A stretch of DNA of 8,239 nucleotides from the NCBI GenBank assembly GCA_035569695.1, contig DATMMO010000051.1, positions 1-8,239 on the forward strand, given 5' to 3'. Shown here in pieces: positions 1-6,600 of this stretch. Below the pieces are notes generated by a model that worked only from the letters and a program-made list of their open reading frames with translations, was not told the DNA's origin and did not search any database. Source of the stretch: DASXMT01 sp035569695. Lineage in GTDB: Bacteria; Actinomycetota; Acidimicrobiia; Acidimicrobiales; RAAP-2. A program made the translations under genes and the position numbers. Positions within the stretch are counted from its first letter, which is position 1. Each line of letters begins with the position of its first letter.

Positions 1-294
1 ATGACCGTCCACTACGGCAGCCAGCAGGCGATCGGGAAGCAGTTCGTCGGCCCCGATTATTCCGCCGGCTATCACACGTTCGGCGTGGACTGGGAGCCTG
101 GGTCGATCTCCTGGTACATCGACGGAGCTCTCCGTCAGCGCGTTGCCATTTCCATCAACACCCCTATGTACCTACTGGCCACATTGGCCATCCAGGGCAT
201 CGTGCCTCCGACTCCGGCAACCCGCTTCCCCTCGGCCATGGCGATTCAGTGGATCCACGTGTTCCAGCACCCGAAGGCCGGCTCGGAGCCCTGA
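1..294 (+). CDS. Glycoside hydrolase family 16 protein, C-terminal part (5' truncated)
   Basis: The visible 97 residues match the C-terminal half of a GH16 beta-glucanase/laminarinase-like domain. The stretch GYHTFGVDWEPGSISWYIDG (residues 24-43) is the family's typical strand pair after the active-site cleft. PMYLLATLAIQG (residues 55-66) and the closing MAIQWIHVFQ (residues 80-89) correspond to the usual 'P-M-Y-L-x-x-N-L-A' strand and the final 'V-D-W-V-R-V-Y-Q' strand. GH16 enzymes cleave beta-1,3 or beta-1,3/1,4 glucans and related polysaccharides, and are usually secreted. The catalytic E-x-D-x-x-E motif and any signal peptide would lie upstream of base 1, so activity and substrate cannot be judged. 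The ATG at base 1 is probably internal, because no GH16 domain starts here. The protein stops right after the domain, with no carbohydrate-binding module following. Family assignment is firm; specificity is unknown. Confidence 0.85.
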   Translation: MTVHYGSQQAIGKQFVGPDYSAGYHTFGVDWEPGSISWYIDGALRQRVAISINTPMYLLATLAIQGIVPPTPATRFPSAMAIQWIHVFQHPKAGSEP

Positions 295-377
295 CCCGGA
301 TCCTCCAGCTGACAGACGAGCAGGACGCTCTCCGTGGGAACTGGGCTGGCCGGCGTTTATTTGGCCACCTGCTGGGT

Positions 378-383
378 TACAAT
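378..383 (+). promoter_or_regulatory. Possible -10 element upstream of the tandem-HTH gene
   Basis: TACAAT, preceded by GGGT, lies in a locally AT-richer patch of the 171-base gap between the GH16 stop and the regulator start. It would place transcription about 75 bases before the ATG at 466. No good -35 hexamer sits 16-18 bases upstream (only GTTTAT), so this is a weak call based on one hexamer. The rest of the 295-465 gap shows nothing convincing. Confidence 0.25.
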
Positions 384-465
384 AGCGACGCTAAGTAACA
401 ACTCAGCCACAAGACGTCGGCAACTGGCAGAGCGGGGTCGCACCCGGCGTTGACGAAGGATCGAG

Positions 466-918
466 ATGCCCACACCCGTTCCGGAGCACAGCCCCTTTCC
501 CAAGACAGCGAGCAATGGCTCCGATCTTGCCTCTTTCACCGGGAAGTTCCCAGGGGCGGCCATTCGTCTTCGAGGGTCGCGGCTACCTGATCTTCCTGCT
601 CCGTGCCTGGTGGAGACGGTCGTTCAGCGGGCGAGGCGCATCGGGGTGTCCCCGCTCACGGTCCGCAGACGGATCCGGACGGGTCTCGATCCGGCCGTGC
701 AGATCGGCGGTACGTGGAGAATTCTGTTGGCTGACTCCAGATCCCTGGAGCATCTGCCGCCGGAGTGCTCGGTGCGCCAGACGGCCAACACGCTGGGGGT
801 CTCGGAGCTGACCGTTCGGCGGTGGATTGCCGCCGGAGCGATTCCGGCGGTGAAGCATGGGCGGGCATGGACCATCTCGCGCCACTCTCTCGAGGTCCTC
901 TTCGACATCGCCTCCTAG
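466..918 (+). CDS. Tandem helix-turn-helix (excisionase/MerR-type) DNA-binding protein
   Basis: A 150-residue protein containing two copies of a short winged-helix unit of the kind found in excisionases and MerR-family proteins (HTH_17-like). Unit 1 is about residues 56-97, with GVSPLTVRRRIRTG then GGTWRILLADSRSLEHL. Unit 2 is about residues 105-146, with GVSELTVRRWIAAGAIPAVKHGRAW then TISRHSLEVLF. Both have the helix-turn-helix core 'G-V-S-x-L-T-V-R-R', followed by a wing and a 'S-x-x-L-E' helix. The first about 50 residues are rich in Pro and Ser and probably disordered. The start at 466 is supported by GAAGGA six bases upstream. The protein likely binds DNA as a regulator. No integrase or recombinase is adjacent, so a role as a true excisionase is not supported. 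Target unknown. A 15-base repeat spans its stop codon. Confidence 0.75.
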   Translation: MPTPVPEHSPFPKTASNGSDLASFTGKFPGAAIRLRGSRLPDLPAPCLVETVVQRARRIGVSPLTVRRRIRTGLDPAVQIGGTWRILLADSRSLEHLPPECSVRQTANTLGVSELTVRRWIAAGAIPAVKHGRAWTISRHSLEVLFDIAS

Positions 919-940
919 CCGAGGCCGCCTCCTAGCCGAG
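909..940. repeat. 15-base direct repeat across the stop codon of the HTH gene
   Basis: CGCCTCCTAGCCGAG occurs at 909-923 and again, identically, at 926-940, giving a 17-base period. The first copy contains the TAG stop (916-918) of the regulator. The second fills most of the 42-base gap to the convergent sulfatase-like gene. It looks like a recent short tandem duplication, and the extra copy carries a second in-register-looking TAG. There is no hairpin or T-tract, so it is not an obvious terminator. Confidence 0.8.
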
Positions 941-960
941 ATCACGTCGGCAGAGGATGA

Positions 961-2262
961 TCAGCCCTTGTCGGCCAGGTCCCGCTTGCCCTGTCGGGAG
1001 GCGCGGGCGGCGTGCTTGAACAGGTTGGCGGCCATCGACGATCGTTCGCCCGCTGCCCTGGCCTCGTAGACCTCGGCCCGGAGCTGGTGGACCTCGGTCG
1101 AATCGGGGTCGGCGTAGAACGCGGTCTCGATGAGATGGGTGGCCAGTTGGAGCTCGTCGCTCGCGGCCAGGCTTCGCACCCGGTCGAGCACGGTGCTCAC
1201 GCCGCCGGCCAGCGAGACCCACTCGCGGGCTTGTCGGGCTCGAGAGGCCGGGAGCAGCTGGTCCGGGTCGCCGTCGTACCAACCGCCGTAGAGGCGCCAG
1301 ATGTTGCGCACGATGAACTGCGGGTGGTCGTAGACCGGTTGCAGGTACGGGCGGTCCAACAGGTGATCGGGCATGGACACCTCGTGGAGCACGCGATCGA
1401 GGGAGACGCCCTGGTTCATCAGGGCGAGCGTCTGCTGCTCGAGCGACTCGAGTAACTCGGCCGTGTCGGACAGAGCCTGGCGGATCCGGTCGCCACCGAT
1501 GATCGGCGCGCCGTGCCCGGTGACCATCACCTCTGCCCCCAGTGCGGCCATCTCCCGGAGGGCGACGGCCCACTCACCGGCGAAGCGCTGCACCTTCTGG
1601 GGGTTGCCCGCATTGGGGACGGCCCAGATGAACAGATCGCCGGGGTGGAGGACCCTGAGTTCGGGGATCCACGTCCAGGTGGCGTCGTCGGTCTCGCCCC
1701 GAGCATGGTGCAGCTCGAAGGTCAGCCCGCCGTGGGTCACCGACATGCCCACGTCGTAGGTGACGTCGGGATGGCGCCAGTGCTCCGGCCAGGAGAACCC
1801 CTCGATGCCCTCGAGCGCGAACTGGCGGACGTTGATGGCGGTGTTGAAGCCGCGGGTCTTCACGTAGCGGTCGAAGTTGGCGTGGAGGTCCTGGTGCCCG
1901 TACACGATGGGCGCCGGCCACCCCTGTTCGGAGGCCTCCGTCTCGAAGCGAGCGGTCCCGAACACATGGTCCAAGTGATGATGGGAGAACACCGCAGCGG
2001 CTAGGCGGGAGTGGGGGCGCCAGGCCCGAACGTTGTCGTACAGCGGTGCGATGTCGAAGGGGCCGCCCGAGTCCAAGAGCACAAGACCGTCGCCGGTCTC
2101 GATCGCGGTGGCGCTGGCCAGACTCAAATAGACGAGGACCCCGGGGCTGATCTCTTCGGACATGGTCCCCGACGCCTGGACCGGGTGATCGGGCCCGTTG
2201 ATGTCGACGGTACCGGACCACAGGCGCTCGGACAGCCTGGTGACCGGCCCATCGCCACTCAT
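961..2262 (-). CDS. Metallo-beta-lactamase-fold hydrolase with alkylsulfatase dimerisation domain
   Basis: A 433-residue protein read from the ATG at 2262, chosen because AAGGGGGG lies about six bases upstream. The frame stays open to 2478, but that extension has no protein-like character. The metal-binding signature H-x-H-x-D-H is residues 94-99 (SHHHLDHVFG), with further likely metal or active-site positions in HARGETDD (186-193), LHPGDLF (205-211) and TGHGAPI (248-254). The part after about residue 315, including RNIWRLYGGWYDGDPDQLLP and ATHLIETAFYADPDSTEVHQLRAEVYEA, matches the helical alkylsulfatase dimerisation domain of SdsA1/BDS1-type enzymes. Those hydrolyse alkyl sulfate esters with two zinc ions. 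The C-terminal SCP2-like lipid-binding domain of classical enzymes (about 630-660 residues) is absent, and no signal peptide is visible, so the protein is probably cytoplasmic. The true substrate is uncertain. Confidence 0.85.
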   Translation of the reverse strand: MSGDGPVTRLSERLWSGTVDINGPDHPVQASGTMSEEISPGVLVYLSLASATAIETGDGLVLLDSGGPFDIAPLYDNVRAWRPHSRLAAAVFSHHHLDHVFGTARFETEASEQGWPAPIVYGHQDLHANFDRYVKTRGFNTAINVRQFALEGIEGFSWPEHWRHPDVTYDVGMSVTHGGLTFELHHARGETDDATWTWIPELRVLHPGDLFIWAVPNAGNPQKVQRFAGEWAVALREMAALGAEVMVTGHGAPIIGGDRIRQALSDTAELLESLEQQTLALMNQGVSLDRVLHEVSMPDHLLDRPYLQPVYDHPQFIVRNIWRLYGGWYDGDPDQLLPASRARQAREWVSLAGGVSTVLDRVRSLAASDELQLATHLIETAFYADPDSTEVHQLRAEVYEARAAGERSSMAANLFKHAARASRQGKRDLADKG

Positions 2263-2562
2263 GTCACGCCCCCCTTGGAGGGTTACGACGAACAGGTCCT
2301 GGAGGGCGCGCCATGGGGTCACTATGTGGGCCCGAAGCGGCGAAGTCAACAACCGACCGGGCCGCCCGACCCCGTCGTAACCGCCGAAATTGCAGGAAGA
2401 GGGGTCTGTGCAAGGTGACGGCCAAGGCCGTCGGACAGGCCCCGGGCAAGGTCGTCTCGGCATCGTTGCCGTTGTCACCCGCGGTGGGTGGTGCGTCGGA
2501 CCGGACCGTCAGGGGCGGCTCGTCGACGGAGCGCAGCAGCGCTGACGAGAAGGGAAGGAACC
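2263..2562. other. Divergent intergenic region between the hydrolase and SSB genes
   Basis: Exactly 300 bases separate the two divergent starts, so both promoters should lie here. The visible signals are a ribosome binding site for each gene, an operator-like inverted repeat at 2417-2432, and a small hairpin, CACCC (2476-2480) pairing with GGGTG (2486-2490). TTGCA (2390-2394) and TGCAA (2409-2413) also form a spaced inverted pair. No convincing -35/-10 pair was found on either strand, and no actinobacterial LexA-type box (GAAC-N4-GTTC) was seen. Confidence 0.5.
2417..2432. promoter_or_regulatory. Operator-like inverted repeat
   Basis: GACGGCC-AA-GGCCGTC is a perfect 7-base inverted repeat around a two-base centre. 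It lies 146 bases before the SSB start and 155 bases before the hydrolase start. Its compact symmetry suits a dimeric repressor site better than a terminator, because a two-base loop cannot close. The binding protein is unknown, and in such GC-rich DNA a chance origin cannot be excluded. Confidence 0.3.
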
Positions 2563-2994
2563 ATGAGCACAGCCACTTCGATCACCGGCAACCTGACTCG
2601 GGACCCCGAGATCCGCTACACCCGGGATGGGCAGGCCACGACCACGCTGGGGGTGGCGGTCAATCGCCGCTGGCAGCAGCGCGAATCCAAGGAATGGGAG
2701 GAGTCGACCTCGTTCTTCGATGTGGTGTGCTGGCGCGAGCTGGCCGAGAACGTGGCGCTGTCCATGACCAAGGGCATGCGCGTCGTGGTCACCGGTCGGC
2801 TGGGGCAGCGGAGCTGGGAGAACGAGGACGGCGATCGCCGGTTCAAGGTCGAGATCGTGGCCGAGGAGATCGGCCCGAGCCTCCGGTTCGCCACCGCCGA
2901 CGTGATGAAGGTGGAGCGCCACGCTCCGCTGGCCGACGGGGCCAAGGATGGCGAAGCCGCGACAGGTGACGAGGCCTTGGCGGCCAGCGCCTGA
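2563..2994 (+). CDS. ssb: Single-stranded DNA-binding protein (SSB paralogue without acidic tip)
   Basis: A 143-residue SSB. The OB fold covers about residues 4-110: ITGNLTRDPEIRYTRDGQATTTLGVAVNRRW at the start, then STSFFDVVCWRELAENVALSMTKGMRVVVTGRLGQRSW, then RFKVEIVAEEIGPSLRFA. These match bacterial SSB, which coats single-stranded DNA as a tetramer during replication, recombination and repair. The start at 2563 follows a strong AGGGAAGGAA ribosome binding site. An upstream in-frame start at 2488 lacks one and adds non-SSB sequence. The protein ends ...EALAASA. It lacks both the long Gly/Pro-rich linker and the acidic D-D-x-x-P-F tip through which the main replicative SSB recruits partners. 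It is also not beside rpsF or rpsR, where the main actinobacterial ssb normally sits. It is therefore probably the secondary paralogue (SsbB-like), not the essential copy. Confidence 0.92.
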   Translation: MSTATSITGNLTRDPEIRYTRDGQATTTLGVAVNRRWQQRESKEWEESTSFFDVVCWRELAENVALSMTKGMRVVVTGRLGQRSWENEDGDRRFKVEIVAEEIGPSLRFATADVMKVERHAPLADGAKDGEAATGDEALAASA

Positions 2995-3006
2995 CGATCG
3001 GTGCGC

Positions 3007-3103
3007 GGAAGGCCCGGTGCGAGCCGGTGCTGCTTGTCCGGTGGCGTTGACCCCCCTCCCGGCGCCACCCCGTCCACGGCCCCGGTGACGAGCCGGGCCT
3101 TCC
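3007..3103. repeat. Nested inverted repeats in the SSB-downstream spacer
   Basis: GGAAGGCCCGG (3007-3017) and CCGGGCCTTCC (3093-3103) are perfect 11-base complements. Between them GGTGGCG (3040-3046) pairs with CGCCACC (3063-3069) over a 16-base loop, and CCCGG (3081-3085) can alternatively pair with CCGGG (3093-3097). Transcribed, this could fold into a long stem holding an inner hairpin. No T-tract follows, so it is not a classical terminator. It could be a structured leader of the next small gene, a terminator without a U-tract, or chance pairing in GC-rich sequence. Confidence 0.4.
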
Positions 3104-3195
3104 CGCTCACCCCGACCCACACGGTCTCCGTCTCGGTCGGTATCCCCAGTCATGAGGACGACGTTTCCACCAGCACGACGAGGAGAAATGCTGCG

Positions 3196-3486
3196 ATGAC
3201 GATCACTACTTCGACTCCACCGGCATCGGCGACCACCGAACCAACCGGCGCAGGGGCTTCTGCCGACGCAACGGACATGGACGCCGGCAGGCACGGAAAC
3301 CTGGCACCGCCCGGGTCCGAGCCGGTTCGCTTCGAGGACTCGGTGGTGCTGTCCAAAAGAGAGGTGTTCGGCGCATGCCAGGCCCTGGCCGATGCCGACC
3401 GGTCGCTGCTCAGAAGCGGAGCAAAGAGCGAAGCGTCGGCCCTGGGGGACCTGTTCGAGCTCCTCGAAGCCCGCCTGTCGCAGTGA
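3196..3486 (+). CDS. Hypothetical 96-residue protein downstream of SSB
   Basis: I do not recognise the family. From the ATG at 3196 the first about 45 residues are low-complexity (Thr, Ala, Pro, Gly) and probably disordered. The C-terminal about 50 residues (EPVRFEDSVVLSKREVFGACQALADADRSLLRSG...LGDLFELLEARLSQ) look like a compact two-helix amphipathic unit with strong third-position GC, which supports real coding. AGGAG ten bases upstream supports this start. The frame is open back to 3001, but that part is not protein-like and contains the inverted repeats. The protein lies 201 bases after SSB on the same strand, so it may share its transcript. No catalytic or metal-binding motif, transmembrane segment or signal peptide was seen. 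The helical tail could be a protein-binding domain. Confidence 0.6.
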   Translation: MTITTSTPPASATTEPTGAGASADATDMDAGRHGNLAPPGSEPVRFEDSVVLSKREVFGACQALADADRSLLRSGAKSEASALGDLFELLEARLSQ

Positions 3487-3487
3487 G

Positions 3488-3583
3488 TCCGGGTTACACC
3501 GGTTCGCAAGCGCCGACGCCATCATCGGCGCGTTCCGGGGCACTCCGAGCATCGACCTGACCAGGCTTCGCGCCGACCCTTGA
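3488..3583 (+). pseudogene. Orphan coding tail, possible gene remnant
   Basis: Directly after the stop of the 96-residue gene, another frame reads SGLHRFASADAIIGAFRGTP then SIDLTRLRADP and stops at 3583. Nearly all of its codons end in G or C, as in the real genes here, yet there is no ATG, GTG or TTG start within it, and the frame upstream runs over the preceding gene. It looks like the last about 30 residues of a gene whose front has been lost. The 'R-G-x-P-x-I-D-L-x-R-L-R-A-D' style resembles ends of some small antitoxin-like proteins, but I cannot assign it. Chance coding-like composition remains possible. Confidence 0.3.
3510..3531. terminator. Hairpin between convergent genes, weak terminator candidate
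   Basis: GCGCCGA (3510-3516) pairs with TCGGCGC (3525-3531) over an 8-base loop, in the gap between the 96-residue gene and the convergent helicase gene. A second small stem, GACCC (3623-3627) with GGGTC (3633-3637), overlaps the helicase stop codon. Neither is followed by a T-tract, so a termination role rests only on position. Confidence 0.3.
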
Positions 3584-3635
3584 CCTCGTTGCCTCCCCGG
3601 ACATCAAACCGCGCGCCTCAAGGACCCGCCAGGGG

Positions 3636-6600
3636 TCAGTCCAACAGGTCGCGGATGTCGGCCGCGGTCATGGCGCCGGACTCGAACCCGCCACCGTCCA
3701 TGACATTGGAGAACAGAGCGGCCTTCTTCGCTTTGAGGGCCATGACCTTCTCCTCCAGGGTGTCCTTGGCCACCAGGCGGTAGACCATGACCTTGCGCGT
3801 CTGGCCGATCCGATGGACCCGATCGACCGCCTGGGCCTCGGTGGCCGGGTTCCACCAGGGATCGAGAAGGATGCAGTAGTCGGCCTCGGTCAGGTTGAGG
3901 CCGAACCCTCCGGCCTTGAGGCTGATCAGAAAGACCGGAGCCTGACCCTCCCGGAAGTCGGCGATGACCGCCGGCCGATTTCGGGTCTTTCCGTCGAGAT
4001 AGCAGTGGTCGATACCGGCGGCGCCGATCCGATCGCGAGCCAGATTGAGGAATCGAGTGAACTGGCTGAACACCAGGACCCGGTGCCCGTCGGCGACGAT
4101 GTCCTCGAGCAGTTCCATCAATGTGTCGAGCTTGGTCGACGGTACCTCGGCGTGTTCGGCGTCGACCAGCGACACGGCCAAGCTGGCCTGACGGAGCAGG
4201 GTGAGGGATCGGAAGATCTCGAAGCGGTTCTTGGTCATGTCGTCGAGGAGCCCGAGGACCTTCTGGCGCTCGCGCTGCAAGTACGTTTGGTAGACCTTCT
4301 TGTGCTTGGGGCTGAGGTCGAGCTCGAGCACCTGCTCCTGTTTGTCGGGCAGATCGCTGGCCACCTGCTCCTTGGTCCGCCGCAACAGCAGCGGGCGGAT
4401 CCGTCGTCTGAGCTGAGCCAGTCGATCGGTGTCGCCCTGCTTTTCGATGGGCACCCGGTAGTGCTCCCCGAAGCGGTCCGGACTGGCGAAGAGACCGGGA
4501 GCGGTGATGGAGAGCAGCGACCACAGCTCCATCAGGTTGTTCTCGATCGGTGTGCCGCTCATGGCCACCTTGAAGGAGACGGGGAGCGTCTTGGCCCGTT
4601 GGTAAGTCTGCGAGTGCCGGTTCTTGGCGAACTGGGCCTCGTCGAGGAAGAGCCCGGCCCACCCGATGGCCGCATACTCCTCGTACTCCCTCCGGAACAG
4701 GCCGTAGGAGGTGATCACGAGAGCGCGCCGTGCGGTCATGTCGGTCAGGGTCATCGCCCGTCGGCGCCCGGTCTCGGTGATCGTGACCACGTCCAGGTCG
4801 GGGGCGAACCGGCGGCACTCGGCCGCCCAGTTTCCCACCACGCTGGTCGGGGCCACCACCAGGTAGGGAGCATCGGTCAAACCCCGTTCCCTCGTGTGGC
4901 ACATCAGGGCCAGGGCCTGCACGGTCTTGCCCAGCCCCATGTCGTCGGCCAACACGCCCCCGAGCCGGTGCTCGAACAGGAAGGCCAACCAGTTGAATCC
5001 CGTGAGCTGATAGGGCCGGAGGGTGGCGCGCAGGGTCTTGGGTGCGGGATGTTCGCTCCGTTCGGCCGCTTGGGCCAGGCCGCGCACCGAGGCCTCCCAC
5101 TCGCCGATCTGGGCCGTGGTCACCCCGAGGTGTTGGAGGTCCTCCCACAAGCTGGCCTGGAACCGGCTGAGGCGGATGCCGTCGCCCGGCCCCTCGTGCA
5201 AGCCACGGGCCTCGGTAATGAGCTGGGCCAGCTCCCGAAGCTCCTCTCGATCGAGGGAGAAGTACGTCCCCGATGGGAGGATCAGATGTGACCTGCCCTC
5301 GGCCAGGCCCACGAACAGCTCGGCGAAGGGAACGTCTTCTCCGCCCACGGACACGGTGACCGTCAGGTCGAGCCAGTCGTTGTCGGCTGATTCCGAGCCG
5401 CCCAAGTGCACCACCGGTGCTGCCTCGGACTCCCGGTAGTGGGGGACGGTGCCGATCCGCTCGATCTCCATGCCCTCGATGGCCTCGAGGGCCGGGACCA
5501 CGTCGGCCACGAAGCGGACGGCCGCCATGCCGTCGAGTTGGGAATGGGGCGCCAGACGCGGGCCGGTGGCTGTGCGCTCGAACAGCTCGGGTACCGACTG
5601 CGCGGCGGCCGTAGCCGCGTCGACGATGGTGTCCTCGGCCCTTCGTTGGCGAGTCCGGCCTGGGCCGTCCCACAGGCTCTCCCGCCGTTCGTCCCCTGTG
5701 GCCCGTCGCGTCCAGGCCAGCCCGAGCCGGTGCCCGTCAGCGGCCTGGATGGTCAGGACCACCGTGGTCGGCCGGACCTTGGGTAGCTCGACGGACCCGT
5801 CGCTCGAAGCCACCGTCACCTTGCGGCTGAGCTTGGGAACGAGGGCACGGATGAAGCGCTGCTCGTCGTGGCGGGGCACATCCACCGTGGCCATGCGGAG
5901 GAAGGTCCGCAGGTTGTCATCCACCGGCGTGGCCAGGGCAGCCAGTCCAAGTCCGAGGGGCCGGTTGTTGCTGCCCAAGCGGGGCCGCTCGTCCCACCAG
6001 GCGATCCCGTGGGCGGGGCGGCCTATGAGCATGGACGTCTCGAGGGGAAGGGAGTGGCCCTTGATGCCGATGCGAGGCTCGACCCGGAGCCCGGGCTCCG
6101 TCTTGATGACGTCGATCGTGACCGCGGCCGGCGTGGGGAGCAACGTGATGGGCTGGGCGTTGCGGCCCGACTGCAGCAAGGGGAGCCCGAGGGTTCGTGC
6201 TTCACCCAGCAGGTCCCACAGCCTCCGGCTGCTGATGGCCTCGAGCCTCACCACGTCATCGGAGTAGCTGTACATGGTCCGGCCATTGGCCAGCCGGCTG
6301 AGGGCCAGAAATTCCTTGACCAGATCGAGCCGCTCGGCGGCCTGAGGACTCCGCGCTGCCGGGCCCCGGGGGAAGTGGTCGAGACTGCCCCACGAGACAC
6401 CCGTTCTGACCCAATTCCCGTTCCGTCCCGGTATCACCGGCCGTACCCGGATCCCTGGTCCGCGCCCACCTCGTTCAGCCGACTCGAGAACCAGTTCGAA
6501 CTGGAGCCCGATCTCGGCGGCCTCCTCACCCTCCTCGCCGTCGGAGTCGAGCAGTGCCTGCAGGGGGAGCTCCCAGTCTTTGGGTCCCTGATCCTGCCCA

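Noticed and set aside
785..789. The idea that the HTH gene plus short direct repeats mark an integrated element
   Set aside because: No integrase, transposase, tRNA target or att-like core was found, and the repeats at 909-940 are tandem, not flanking an insert.
1095..1112. TCGAATC motif resembling a tRNA T-arm
   Set aside because: It lies within the sulfatase-like coding sequence and no cloverleaf can be formed around it; the similar motif near 7029 also lacks an acceptor stem.
2263..2478. N-terminal extension of the alkylsulfatase-like protein by 72 residues
   Set aside because: There is a strong ribosome binding site just before the ATG at 2262, the extension is not protein-like, and it would consume most of the divergent promoter region.
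3001..3195. Extension of the 96-residue protein to a GTG at 3001
   Set aside because: No ribosome binding site precedes 3001, the added residues are not protein-like, and the segment holds the nested inverted repeats; AGGAG precedes the ATG at 3196.
2509..3552. A 347-codon minus-strand open frame opposite SSB and the 96-residue gene
   Set aside because: It is the antisense shadow of GC-biased coding sequence; the translation is Arg/Gly-rich without domain character, while the plus strand encodes a clear SSB.
3813..5291. A 492-codon plus-strand frame antisense to the helicase
   Set aside because: It is antisense to a confirmed gene, has low-complexity composition and lacks a ribosome binding site or recognisable domain.
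3604..5673. A 689-codon minus-strand frame within the helicase gene
   Set aside because: It is a shifted-frame shadow of the SNF2 gene, extremely rich in Arg, Gly and Pro, with no motif; the other frame contains all helicase motifs.
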